Shown here: in pieces, positions 38,957 to 50,100 of the stretch
How positions within the stretch are numbered: the stretch's first letter is position 1
How the letters are laid out: each line of letters begins with the position of its first letter
Source of the DNA: Hyalella azteca
Taxonomy: Eukaryota > Arthropoda > Malacostraca > Amphipoda > Hyalellidae
Assembly: GCF_000764305.2 (NCBI RefSeq)
Contig: NW_025933335.1
Coordinates: 1-64,000 of the forward strand
DNA: 64,000 nucleotides
Direction of reading: 5' to 3'
The notes under the pieces: model-generated
The model's input: the letters and a program-made list of their open reading frames with translations, nothing else
The model's database searches: none
Told to the model about the DNA's origin: nothing
Translations under genes and position numbers: made by a program

Positions 38957-40469
38957 AGCATATTTTCTACTTATGAAAGACAAGATTTTAAAAGATTGTC
39001 TGAAACTTCTCTGATTTTGCGTTGTTCTCGAATCAGGATTGGTTTTAGATTATTTGTTTGTATACTCACATACAGGATGGCTGTTAATAACGAATTAAAG
39101 TCATTTATATTTATTAAAAAACACGGGTTTCATTCAATTCACTTCATTAAAGATAATAAATAGGTTCGATTTTGAGTAAGGTTAATGTCTGATGCTAAAT
39201 TGAATTTCTAAAATTATATAGGCACAGATTTTGGAAAACCTGGAAACAAACATTTGTTGTACATATAACTACTCCATATAATAAATAAATTGATTAGCGG
39301 AAAAATTTTGTTCCGCGGTCAAATATCATTTCGAATAAATTTTAGTAAAAACTTTAATTGCTTTCATTTTTAAATGTTTCCATGTCTTCTCCTATATTAT
39401 CTACAATAAGATACTTCACCTGTCAAGGGAAATTAATTGTATTAAGCGTAAAATACCACGCATTAGTTCAAGATCATATAGGAGAACAATTAATAAAATA
39501 CTTTTAAAAAACTTTAAAAAAAACACGTTTTTCTTGTGGACTAAAAAGTAGAAAATAAATTAGGGCTCGCCCCAAAAAACGTGGGTCGGGCAGATTTATG
39601 ATTAAAGCGAAAAGCACACAACACACGAATTTTGGAAATTTGATGGTGAACGTACAGCCCGACCCACGTTTTTTGGGGGGGAGCCATAATTTATTTTCTA
39701 CTTTTTAGTCTACAAGAAAAACGTGGTTTTTTAAAAAGTTTTTTTTTTAAGTATTTTATTTTCTCCTTTTTAGTCCGTTGCTACACGGACTAAAAAGCGT
39801 CTCTTTTTAGTCCGTTGCTAAGTATGAAAAACGTGGTTTTTAAAAAGTTTTTATATAGTTTATTTTCTATTTTATCTAATGACTTTATTAAGTATGACTT
39901 GACGTACGTATCCATGATACGCAGCGTCAGCGCCTGCTCGTCTATAACGTGAGCGCCCGCACGTCAAACTATATATATACTTGTATATATACTTTACTCA
40001 ATTAAGCTAATTTAGTTCTCTAATTGCTAGTTTTTATGATTGCATCTGAAATTGTTAGACGAAAATGGCCTGCATGCCGAGTTTCAGATCTCTATAGCAA
40101 TCAGAAGTGGGCTAATTTTCGTTGTCAATTTTAACAACAAACAAACAAACGCGAAGCTGAGTTAAGAAAAACGTGTTAAAAACTGGAATAAAATATGCAA
40201 AAACACTGTTTTTGCCTACCTCATTTCCGAACTGTTTGAAGAAACTTAAATTAAAGAAAAGTCTTGTATCATGTCTGGAAACCGTTATCAATTCTAAACA
40301 ATACACTTCAAGTGTACAGTATTTGCAACTCACCTCCTCTTCGAAACGAACGTAGCTTCATCTAAATTTTAAATCAGTCAACTCTAGTAATTCCTATTCA
40401 CAAGGAGCAACTCATCGTTTCACGAAAACCTCGTCAGCATAAATGGTGTTTGTTATTAATATATTCTAG
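38957..40469. repeat. Module D, copy 2, with inserted sequence
   Basis: Counterpart of 28885-29660. It is split by roughly 39300-40180, which holds the foldback element and further related direct repeats up to about 39870. It is fused directly to module A copy 2 at 40470. Confidence 0.85.
39492..39760. mobile_element. Foldback element with about 100-bp inverted arms
   Basis: The left arm (39492-39591) and right arm (39657-39760) are near-perfect reverse complements around a 65-bp loop. The arms carry aaaaaacgtgggtcgggc near the loop and aataaaatac at the outer ends. A partial third copy of the arm and a small hairpin (ctttttagtccgt and its complement) follow to about 39870. No coding capacity. 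Confidence 0.85.
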
Positions 40470-40470
40470 A

Positions 40471-40900
40471 TTAATTAATTCAACAGTGTAGCACGTATTT
40501 CAGAAAAATTTACCAATTACAACGAATCAAGTAACTTACGAGGTTTAAAGCTGGAGATGTTGCGGACACTGCTGCCATGGTTGAATTAATACGTATTAAT
40601 TAATGTATTAATTCAACCATGACTGCTGCCTTCTGACAAGCGGTAAACAAAGATGTGCTAGTGACATTTCACAATGACTTTGAATTTCCTCTAAACCAAA
40701 GTCACAAATTGATTAAAATAATAAAAATAAACAGTGTGTACAATTAACCCTAACAATGAAGATAAATTTAAATGTTTACACAAGTTACAAAATTGCAGAC
40801 GCAAAAAATAATTTCAAAGTCATGAAAAAACTGGTAGTTAACAGATTGATAGCCGGAGCCTCCTAAATTATGAAGGTTTTAGCTGTCTCCAATCGAATAG
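40471..40900. repeat. Module A, copy 2
   Basis: Counterpart of 37921-38300, again leading into the minisatellite. Confidence 0.85.
40577..40621. mobile_element. 45-bp palindromic insertion with 9-bp target duplication
   Basis: Perfect 16-bp inverted ends (atggttgaattaatac at 40577-40592, its complement at 40605-40620) are flanked by direct copies of actgctgcc at 40568-40576 and 40622-40630. Module A copy 1 has the same locus with a single actgctgcc and no insert, which gives the empty site. It is too short to encode anything. Confidence 0.85.
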
Positions 40901-41132
40901 TGTCGGGACATCGCCTGATGGTGCTAGTTCAAAAGTCAGGAGATCGTCTGATGATGCTGGTGCAAACGTATGGAACATCGCATGATGATGCTGGTGCAAA
41001 CGTTGGGACATCGCATGATGATGCTGGTGCAAACGTTGGGACATCGCATGATGATGCTGGTGCAAACTTCGGGACATCGCATGATGATGCTGGTGCAAAC
41101 GTCGGGACATCGCATGATGATGCTGGTGCAAA
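40901..41132. repeat. 33-bp minisatellite, array 2
   Basis: About six units of 33 bp, as array 1 but with gatgat instead of gat. It abuts the reverse-transcriptase fragment. Confidence 0.95.
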
Positions 41133-41145
41133 CGTAGAAGTTGTG

Positions 41146-41552
41146 GATCCACCTCAACAGGCTTCCTCATACCCCCAACAGCCTCAGCTTTCTAAAGAGC
41201 ACCCCATGGTCAACTTTGTCAAAAGCTTTAGCAAAGTCCAGGTATATCACGTCCACGCCAGCTCCCTCTTCCAGCTGGGCCACTAGACGGTGATGGTGCT
41301 CCAGTAATTGTGACAAACAGGAACGATTACGCCGGAAACCATGTTGTCCGTTATTAAACAGGTCAGCCTCTTCGTTACATGTGAGGTCAAGGTCACAGGT
41401 CTGTAATTTTGGGGTCTGTCCCTCGCACCTCCTTTGTGGATTGGCGTTATCAGTCCTACTTTTAGGCCCTCAGGAATAATTCCCTCCATCATCGAGGCTT
41501 TCCAGAGCATTCCAACACACTTCTTCAACAGCACTGCCAGAATTCACTGCCG
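41146..41552 (-). mobile_element. Non-LTR retrotransposon reverse-transcriptase fragment
   Basis: Read on the minus strand, this encodes consecutive parts of a LINE reverse transcriptase. First come LLKKCVGMLW, then GIIPEGLKVGLITPIHKGG and NYRPVTLTSHVTK. After a small deletion and frame change come NNGQHGFRRNRSCLSQLL and DVIYLDFAKAFDKVDHGVL, which holds palm motif A with its catalytic aspartate. Then RKLRLLGV, a TGA stop, and LLRWIHNF. The style is that of Jockey/CR1-type elements; I cannot fix the clade. The frame change and stop show that it is dead. Both ends run into the 30/33-bp minisatellite. Confidence 0.9.
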
Positions 41553-41697
41553 GAATGCTGGTGCAAACGTCGGGACATCGCATGATGCTGGTGCAAACGT
41601 CGGGACATCGCATGATGCTGGTGCAAACGTCGGGACATCGCATGATGCTGGTGCAAACGTCGGGACATCGCATGATGATGCTGGTGAATTCTTACAG
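41553..41697. repeat. 30-bp minisatellite, array 3
   Basis: Four to five units of the same family as 38301-38442, ending in one gatgat unit. It separates the reverse-transcriptase fragment from a possible upstream part of the same LINE. Confidence 0.95.
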
Positions 41698-41800
41698 CAC
41701 CGTGCGTGTGATGGTCTCGTTGAGAACCTCCCGCGGTTCTTTGGTCCCCTGGACTGAAGGTGGCAAGCGAGACAGCGGTTCAATGTCGTGGTCGTGAGTC
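41698..41800 (-). mobile_element. Possible upstream part of the same LINE
   Basis: A minus-strand frame reads PLSRLPPSVQGTKEPREVL and then NETITRTVL. Its composition and position fit the region just before the reverse-transcriptase domain. This is inference from position and style, not a firm match. Confidence 0.4.
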
Positions 41801-41829
41801 TGATGCAATATTCAAATAATCGTTGGAAA

Positions 41830-43150
41830 TATTACAATTTCTTCCTGAAATTTATCTTCAATCGACTTTGTATTCGAACATCGTGCAGTAATTACATGCT
41901 CCGAAATTAGAATTGATTAGAAATTACGTGTGATTTAACAGAAGTGAAATAAGAAGTGACTTCTCATCGCTGAAACTGGAGATACTTGATATAGAACTTA
42001 TGTTAAAATTTGGCATCGCTCTAAGAATTTTATAATTATTCAATTGTGAGCTAAGCTTAGAACGGGTTACCAATTAGTCTAAAATATACTATATTTTATA
42101 TACCGTAGTCATGATGAGTTAATCGGAATTGCATAAAAGTAAACTGGGATAAATATTCATAGGTTACCTCCACCGCGTTCGTTTCGATCCTCCCAAATTA
42201 AATAGTAAATTTCGTTATAATTTTGCATTCAAGGTTCAGTTTACTGACGGACAGTTAATCCTGACAATATCTTGACATTTGAAGTTGGGTCCTGCAAGTT
42301 ACCACGTTCATATGGTGTGCGGGAACATGCCTTACACGTGAAGGGTAAATAAGGCAGTCCAACTGACACCTTTCTACCCTAAAAAAGTTTGCGAAAGCAC
42401 GCTGAATATCAACTCACTGAATAATATCGCAGCAATCACTGTAAGAACTTTCTAACTGAATACTCGCAATATATTCAACATGTAGCTTTAGAAAATGGCA
42501 GAATTGGACATATTTGGCATTTTCGAAAAGCAAGACCTAAAATCCTGGGCTTATCCCAGCCTCATCTCATTTTTATGTATTTGATTAATGCAGTCTGGCT
42601 ACTCAGTTTCATTGATACAACTTGCGTGCAGTAAAACACGGTAGTAAAGGCGTCAGTTCACGAAGCAATAAATTTTATTCTTCGGCCTACGTTTGCTATT
42701 GGGTGGAGTTGTGTTTCTTTTTGTGTCATTTGATCAAGAAACTTTGTATTCAATTCACTAAACAAACAGAATAACAAAGTTTTAAGCCGACATTGAAATT
42801 GCGAGCCAAGACGAATAGCGACGATCGTAGAAGAAATTGTCGTTGCGGTTACGGCTTGTTCAGGATATTTAATTTGAAGAAAATAACAATGAAACCGCTA
42901 ATTTAATTTCTTGATGAGTGACCATCGCTGATTGATAATATAATATCCCTAATAATAATATCCTTAGCCAGGTTTATTTTTAACTCTCCATAACACATGT
43001 CCTACATTTACCAGTCGTAATTTAAATAAACTTAGAGCTTAGAAACTAGCACACTATTTGATTTTTTTAAAGGTACGACATGAAAAGTTACATAAATAAA
43101 TTAAATTCAGCGCAGATCTTCGGGTACTAAAAAATTGATGTAATTCGGCA
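41830..43150. other. Non-coding stretch
   Basis: No supportable gene. Confidence 0.5.
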
Positions 43151-43154
43151 GAAG

Positions 43155-43205
43155 TTTTTCTTTTATGCAAGTTATCTTTTATGCAAGTTTTCTTTTATGC
43201 AAGTT
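43155..43205. repeat. Short tandem repeat beside the MITE
   Basis: Three copies of cttttatgcaagtt; the last runs into the inverted-repeat element. Confidence 0.8.
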
Positions 43206-43421
43206 TGACCAGAGCATGCTTTTTATTAATAATCTTCTTATTCGTTTTTTCAAGTAGTCGAACATAATTTTTTGTTGGCGCCGCGAGATCAAAAATGTAA
43301 TTTGGTTGTTTGGGTGGTAATGTTTGGATCTCCCGGCGCCAGCAAGAAATTTTGTTCGACTAATTTAAAATACAAATAAGAAGATTATATAAAAAGATAC
43401 TCTGGTCTTCAATCAAACTCG
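43199..43421. mobile_element. MITE-like element with about 90-bp inverted ends
   Basis: The left end (caagtttgaccagag) and right end (its imperfect complement) continue inward as inverted copies through taatcttctta, gtcgaacaaaatt and ggcgcc. About 50 bases lie between the arms. No coding capacity. A target duplication was not resolved. Confidence 0.8.
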
Positions 43422-43429
43422 TACAAAAA

Positions 43430-46400
43430 AAAAAAATACCAAACGCACAAGTGTATTTTCTTCCAGAATAAGCTATAAAAACATTTTATAGGAACAAGTA
43501 AGTTTTTAAGAGACCTCAGTGATGAGGCATATGAAAATAGATACAAACATTGAAACAAGATTATAAATTAACATCCAAACACTATAGTTTAGTCCATAAT
43601 TTCTTGAGTATAGCCGACGCGACAACCTCTCAATCATCATACACTTCATTCATGGAAATAAGTTATATAATACTGTAATATGGCGAATAAATTTTGTGCG
43701 ACTGCGAAATAATATTGTTCCCAGTAATATGTCATAGCTGACTTATCCAAACTGAATCGTGAAGGCTTCAAGATACGATGATCACTTCAATTAAATAATA
43801 TTAATCATTTGATTTAATTGAATTATAGTGACTTCAACAACCAAATGTGAAAATCCGAACAGATGCTGCGCGTCTTTGCGATGGCCAACGTGAACGTTCG
43901 TTTCGAAAATTTTCAAGAAGTGACAGGATTTTATGGGGCATGTCTTCAATGGGACGTACATAAATAAAGTCATCGGTCGACAGACTCGATACTTTTTTAT
44001 TGAATAAAATATCACTCTGCGTTCATTCTTTCAATTCGCTCTTCAAAAAATAAGCCTCACACAAGGCCACTAGTCAATCCAGCGTTGAGAAAACATGTCT
44101 CTAAACACTCGTCTCTTCCATTAGAGCCGTCATCAGGCCTTCATTATACGGGATTGTTGTAGACATTTTGCAATACATTGCCGTGACCGCGCCGCATATT
44201 TGTTTAGAGTCCCAGCTCATCTCTCGGGCTCTTCTGGGTGTTGCCTCGTACTGGAATTACACGTGCGTGTTGGTATCTGTGGTGGTTACTTCGCTGAACC
44301 ATACACTCTTAACCGGTCTAATAAGGAAAAATAACCGCCGTGTAATGTTACACCAGATTTATTATTCCAAGAAGCAAAGTCACTACATTCACGGAATGTA
44401 TTTAAAAAGAAATTGGCAATTTCGGTTGCTTAAACTTATCGGCTCTCGCATGGCAGGCAATAAGGAGTACCATTTCAACCATCAAAAAATTCAATAACAA
44501 AAGAAACGCCTAACTAATCAACCAACGACACTTACGGTAAACATAAATAATGCTTCCATAGGAGTAAACATCAGACCCATCAAAATGATGGTATTGATTG
44601 AAAGAATACATTTTTTTATCTGAATTTTATGTAAAGAAGTATAGTAATTAGAATAACAAAAAGAAAAGTACGACTAAACTAACTTGTGTGCACACACCAA
44701 AAATATTCCAGTCGAAAATATTCTTTAGGTTTCAAAGTAGTCATTTAATTTCCACAGTCAAAAATTAGGAAAATATTTATACTCGTAGATGGAAGTAAAA
44801 TTTGCAAGTGAGAAACATTTTACGTTTTAAAGAGAGCATTTCAATCCCCTCATCTTGAAAAACGCTTCCAGAAGTGCGTCAAATACTCGAGGCTCGTTCT
44901 GGTACAGACTTCTCCTAAAACGCAAGCCGAACTGCGTGTGAAAACGTCGCACAAAAGCGCCACAAATGAAGTAAGTCCACGTATCTGTACATCGATATTT
45001 ACAATGATTATAAGAGTCAGACGTTTGGTGTGCTTCCTTTGCAAGCCATCACAGAATGAGTCTAACTTCTTTCAATATTGAAGATATGTTCAAAATTAAT
45101 CCATTAAGATAGTTGCCCTTTAACCAGTAAGGTTCTAGCGTCAACTTCTTGCTTCATGTTAAACAATTTCTTGCATGAACACACATTTGGACTCGCATAA
45201 TGCAATCGTGTGAATGCTAACATAACTTGCTAAATACGTCCTCAGTTCAGGCTCGTTTCAATCTCTAAGGAAGATGCGAAAACTTATGAGGAAGGAAATG
45301 CCTTCAGTTCGACAAGTGTAAAAAATACCAACTAGATTGTACAAGACAGAAAAAAATTCCGGTGAAAAATTGTATGTCCTGACGCTTCAACTTCAGTGCG
45401 AAACCAAGTCAAATTAGCCACGTACCACAGCAAAACCAACGCCAAAAAATCGCCTTTTAATACAAAAAAATCAATGCGCTTGTAAACGAAGTGGGACATG
45501 AAAATTTTCCTGAAAAATAATTCACTCGTGGATATTGCTATCCACACACAAGTCATTTTAATTTCAAGGGGGGAACATACAACAACAAAAAAATTCTTAC
45601 AATGAGTGGTATTGGCAACTATCCACTTGAACGAAGAGACAATGGAAATATTTAATGGAACAAACCCAAAGACTATCCGAATTAGAGAACTGTAATAAGT
45701 GAAACTGTCGAAATTATTTCATTTGACTTTTCAATACAATTTATACAGTCGACCGCACGAGCTAACGGCTTCTACATCTAACTATGGACTGATGCAAAAA
45801 AACACACATTATAAATCGGGCATGTAAACAAACAACGGACTAGCCATGTAATCAAATAACCGTTATTATTTGAGAATGTTTCACCAATTAAAAAATTATC
45901 AAGGCAATAAGAGGTTCTTAGCGATAAGACAAAGAAATAACAGAAGCAAAAAGTTTGAATTGTGTGAATCAATGAAAGCAGTCAGACTTCATAAGCACTT
46001 AATACTTCCTTCATAAACACGAAACTGCCTTTAACGGATACTCAATGGAAATTGTTTCAACATAGATTGCAATCTAATTTGCAAACTAATTATTAAGTAT
46101 CATTCTCTAAATTCTTGTGTCAGTGACAAACATCATCACAATAGCAGTTATGTGCGATGAGCAACCAAATTATAGGCAATGAAAGTTAAAAATTTTTTTG
46201 TTTACTTTCCATAGGATGCACTTTAATTGTACAAATAGTTCAACCGGCATGTGAAACGTACAACGTAGCACCAATCTCAATCGGAGCTTTGGTAAGAAGT
46301 CGATAGGCCAAGCAAAGTGGATCGTAGCATGATAGGAAATTGATAGAATACAAAGTAGAATTTCCGACTTTCGAAATATTTTCCAAATCATCATCCATGA

Positions 46401-47060
46401 ATGCTGTCAACTAATTAAGTATAAAAAACTCCATTTTCTCAAGAGGATGGATATTAGAAATCGCAATAGAATTTCAAGGTTTGGACGTGGATTACTAGCT
46501 ACTGACACTACACATGAATTTTATGCCATTAACAAGGCATTGAGAGGAAATTTCTGGATGGCTCTCGTCAAACGAAACTTTTTTTTCTTCTAGTGAAAAG
46601 TAGCTACAACGAAACGAGAGAAAATTTTCCGACTTGCACTGAAATGGATCGGCAGAAGATCGCGTCACGACATAAAGCGAAAAAAAAAATCAACAGCTTG
46701 GTTGGGTACGGTCTATGTTTTGCCGAAAATCAAAACATTCAAGAACGCGTACAAACTTGGAACCGAAGAATGGTCCTAAGTCTTTTTGTAGTACATATTT
46801 ACAAAGACAGTTGAATGTTAACAATAAACACGATTTGTGCAGGAAACTACGCGTGTCCGAGCTGGAAAGTGTCTCAAGCAGAAAAAATAATAATGACATA
46901 CTTGATCACTCCGATCATGAACAAAAATTGACAGAACTTATCATCTAGTTAGATAATTTAGAATACATGGCCACGCATGACAGACATGAGCAGACTTTTT
47001 GAATTGAAGCTGAACTAGCGAGGAAAAACTATGATCCGTCCCTGAGAATGAGAGTAAGCG
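43430..47060. other. Non-coding stretch downstream of RanBP3
   Basis: Includes the likely RanBP3 3' untranslated region next to 47066. A 109-codon plus-strand open frame at 44168-44497 has no recognisable domain. No clear polyadenylation signal was picked out. Confidence 0.45.
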
Positions 47061-47066
47061 TGTTTA

Positions 47067-47177
47067 CTAAACAGAGGCCTCATTGACACGAGGCTTCTTG
47101 TTGTTTTCTCGCCGCTTGGCGTTCGAGATGCGCCACTCCAGAGAGCTGTGCAACGTGTCGATCTCCTTAGGCAATCC
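47067..47177 (-). CDS. RanBP3: RanBP3 coding exon 7 (terminal)
   Basis: The acceptor tgtttgtccccag leads into GGA and a 36-residue end, residues 796-831. It reads GLPKEIDTLHSSLEWRISNA followed by a basic cluster KRRENNKKPR and ends NEASV. It completes the last helix of the Ran-binding domain. The basic cluster could serve as a nuclear localisation signal (inference). Confidence 0.85.
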   Translation of the reverse strand, partial: GLPKEIDTLHSSLEWRISNAKRRENNKKPRVNEASV

Positions 47178-50100
47178 CTGGGGACAAACACTGCAATTAG
47201 GAGGCAATTTGGCAAAACGGGGACTATTTCACCCCATTCCTCTCTGCGTCCTATAAGTAAATCAATCATCAACAAGGTATCATGGATACCTGCATTATCC
47301 ATATTCTATTCATATATTGAATAGAATTTCGAGCTAGTTCGTGTGATTAAAAATTTACTGTTTTCTAAAAATTCTCTCTCGTTTGCCGGCGTGATTAGGA
47401 GGCAAATACAGAGATCAAGTACCAACATTTTCAGCAAAGTTATATTGCTTGGGCACAACATTCTACAAGAAAGTTTGCGATTTATAAACGAGATATTGAA
47501 AAATCCAGTGATAATTTCCAATGGTGGTATCAGTAACGTAGATTATTTTGAAGCAGTAGAATTGGTCAGTTATTGAAATAAGCGGAAAACAATGGCCTAC
47601 AAATGAGCATGACTCTGTAATTGAAAACTAACCATGACAAGATAAACAACAGGTTGTCCGTCAGGATCAGAAGCAGTGAAGCGAATGCTCTTGCTGCTGG
47701 CCCTGTCGACGACCATCTCGCCCCAGATGTTGGTGTTGAGCATCACTGTGTAGGTTCCCTGAGTGCGCACCAGCAGACGACTGTGCATCTCCTCTCCTCC
47801 GCTGCCCCAGTCGTTGAGACGCAACACCCCGCGGCCTCTCTCTTGCCACCCGCCACGCACCCAGCAGTAGACTTTACAGTTCATCTGCATGACGTTGGAC
47901 TCGGTCTCCTCGCCGGTCAGCACCTGCACGGGCTCGAACTTGCGTTTCCCACTCGACTCTTTTTCAGCCAACTCCCGTGAAGACGTTTCGAGGTCTTTAG
48001 ACGGGCCGCCGTTCAACGTGGACGACGCGCTGCAAAGAGAAAATCGAGTGTAACTAACATCTTCGGCGAGCAGGGTGACAAATGATAAGACACGGTAATT
48101 CATTTACTTCGCATATTATTGAAAAGGCTTGCATTTAGTATCGATTCAAATGCATTCTTATTCATGTTACATGATTTCAGCAATGCCAGAGAAAAAACAT
48201 ATTTTACAGTTTTTGCTCGAACTGAAATTAATGACAATCAATAAAGCAAAAAAGAAGAGATTAAGATAATAAATTCATTCCAAAATAGAAACAATTTAAA
48301 AAAAGGAAATAGTGTTTAAATAAATAATATAATGGCTTTTTCGAACTCATAATTTGCTAGAACCTGCGATAAGCGGAACAACGAAGGGCAAGACCACTAG
48401 GCTGGTGTTAACCCAATACCTTTGCGATGCGAAGGTAGAAGCGGCGGCGCTGAAAATGTTATCAGAGGAGGACATCTCGGCGGTAGAGGAGGAAGCTTCA
48501 CAGCCGTCGTCATCAATGGTTTTGCCCTAAAAACAAGACCGTTATTCAAGTCGTTCCTTGGATTTTATTACTTAGGTACTGACAAGTTATTCACGTAAAC
48601 GTAATTTATGACGTCTGCAAGTACCAAAAAATTTATGTGAACTTTGCTACGAAGCTTCCATAAACAGGTAAAATACACTTTCGTACGGTATATTACAAAT
48701 AATGAGGAACGGATCATAGTCGACAACATGATCGCTTAGTTTCATTTATGTATTGAAGTCAGTAGAAATAGCGAGACCTCACCTCGACCTTTGACTGTAG
48801 GTTCTGGCCAAAGATAAAAGAAGAGACAGACGGCTTGACACCGTTGCTGGGTAATCTGCAAACAATAAGTCCAATGAATAACGCATAATTTGGTGCAACG
48901 CGATATGTTAATAACTAAACACAAACACATACAATTGAGATAGTTCATTAATAATGTACTAGTTTCATTCGAATTTTCCGTTTGATTAACGAATTCAATT
49001 TTTGTGAACATAAATGTGAAATTCTTTCACAGCCAATTTGACGGATGAAGCGAAACTTAATTATTTACATCAGTTCTTATATTATTAGTCAGCGTACGTC
49101 CCATCAAGAAAACGCGATCCAAATTCATAAAGAATTGGAAATTTGTAAAGAATTTGGAAGCAAAGAAATCGCTATGTAAATTCACCATATCTTCATCCAA
49201 CTTCACCAGATTTTTTATGTAAATATGACGAATTCACTTGGCGTTTTCATTTCTTTTGTCAAAATCATAGTTTAAAAGCTCCGATTTAAAAAAGCTCAGG
49301 CGATTCAAATGTAGAACTCACAGCTGGCTAGCAGGCGCCGGAGACGAGCAAGCAACAGGCCTTTTTTGTTCCGCTTTAGCAAAGACACCAAATAAAGATT
49401 TAGGTGCGTCTGATGTAGCTGCGATAGAGCTGACCGCTTCATCTTTTCTGGAGGTGGAGTTTGGAGGAGATGGAGGAGGAGTGGATGAAGAAGTGCAATT
49501 ACTAGCTTCAGCAGCCGAGTTTGGAGCTGCTGAGTCCGATGCCAGTGAAGTAGAATTAGTGGAAGAGGCGACAGATGATGAGACCGAGCACTTAGCGGAC
49601 GAGGGTTCAGAGCTGCTTCCTGACGTAGAACTACACGCGTCTCCTGCAGGAGTGTCCAGCTCCAGGTCCCCGGCCGGCGCTGAAAACAAGAACAATTTAG
49701 TATAAACTGAACAGTTGAAAAACGTTCGAAGGATTACAACACAAAGCGGAACAACGGAACGGAAACGTTTATTTTAATACCTACATCACTACTAGAACAT
49801 TCAAGTCGAATGAATAATTTAGATTAAATAAGTCAGAAAAACTATTAATGTAATTAGGAGCTCAACCAAATTTTAGCGAGGGTGAAAGAAAATAACTATA
49901 AATGTCATGGAGCCTCAGAATATTAGAGAATCTGTACGCTCGTGAGAGGTAACTAGATTTTTTATTTTCAACACAATTAAGATAGGTAACCTCAAAAATT
50001 CTCGCATAGTGTATACGAGCGAACCAGTGATTCAGTTCACTTTTATATATTAAAGCAAACAATTATTTTTTGCTATCATCTATATATGAGAGGCTTAATC

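Noticed and set aside
40870..41286. Open frames of 100-138 codons on both strands encoding repeated TSHDDAGANVG or CTSIIMRCPDV peptides
   Set aside because: The minisatellite period is a multiple of three, so frames without stops appear on both strands. The frame runs into an antisense LINE fragment.
44168..44497. 109-codon plus-strand frame
   Set aside because: No family features, splice context or second copy to test conservation.
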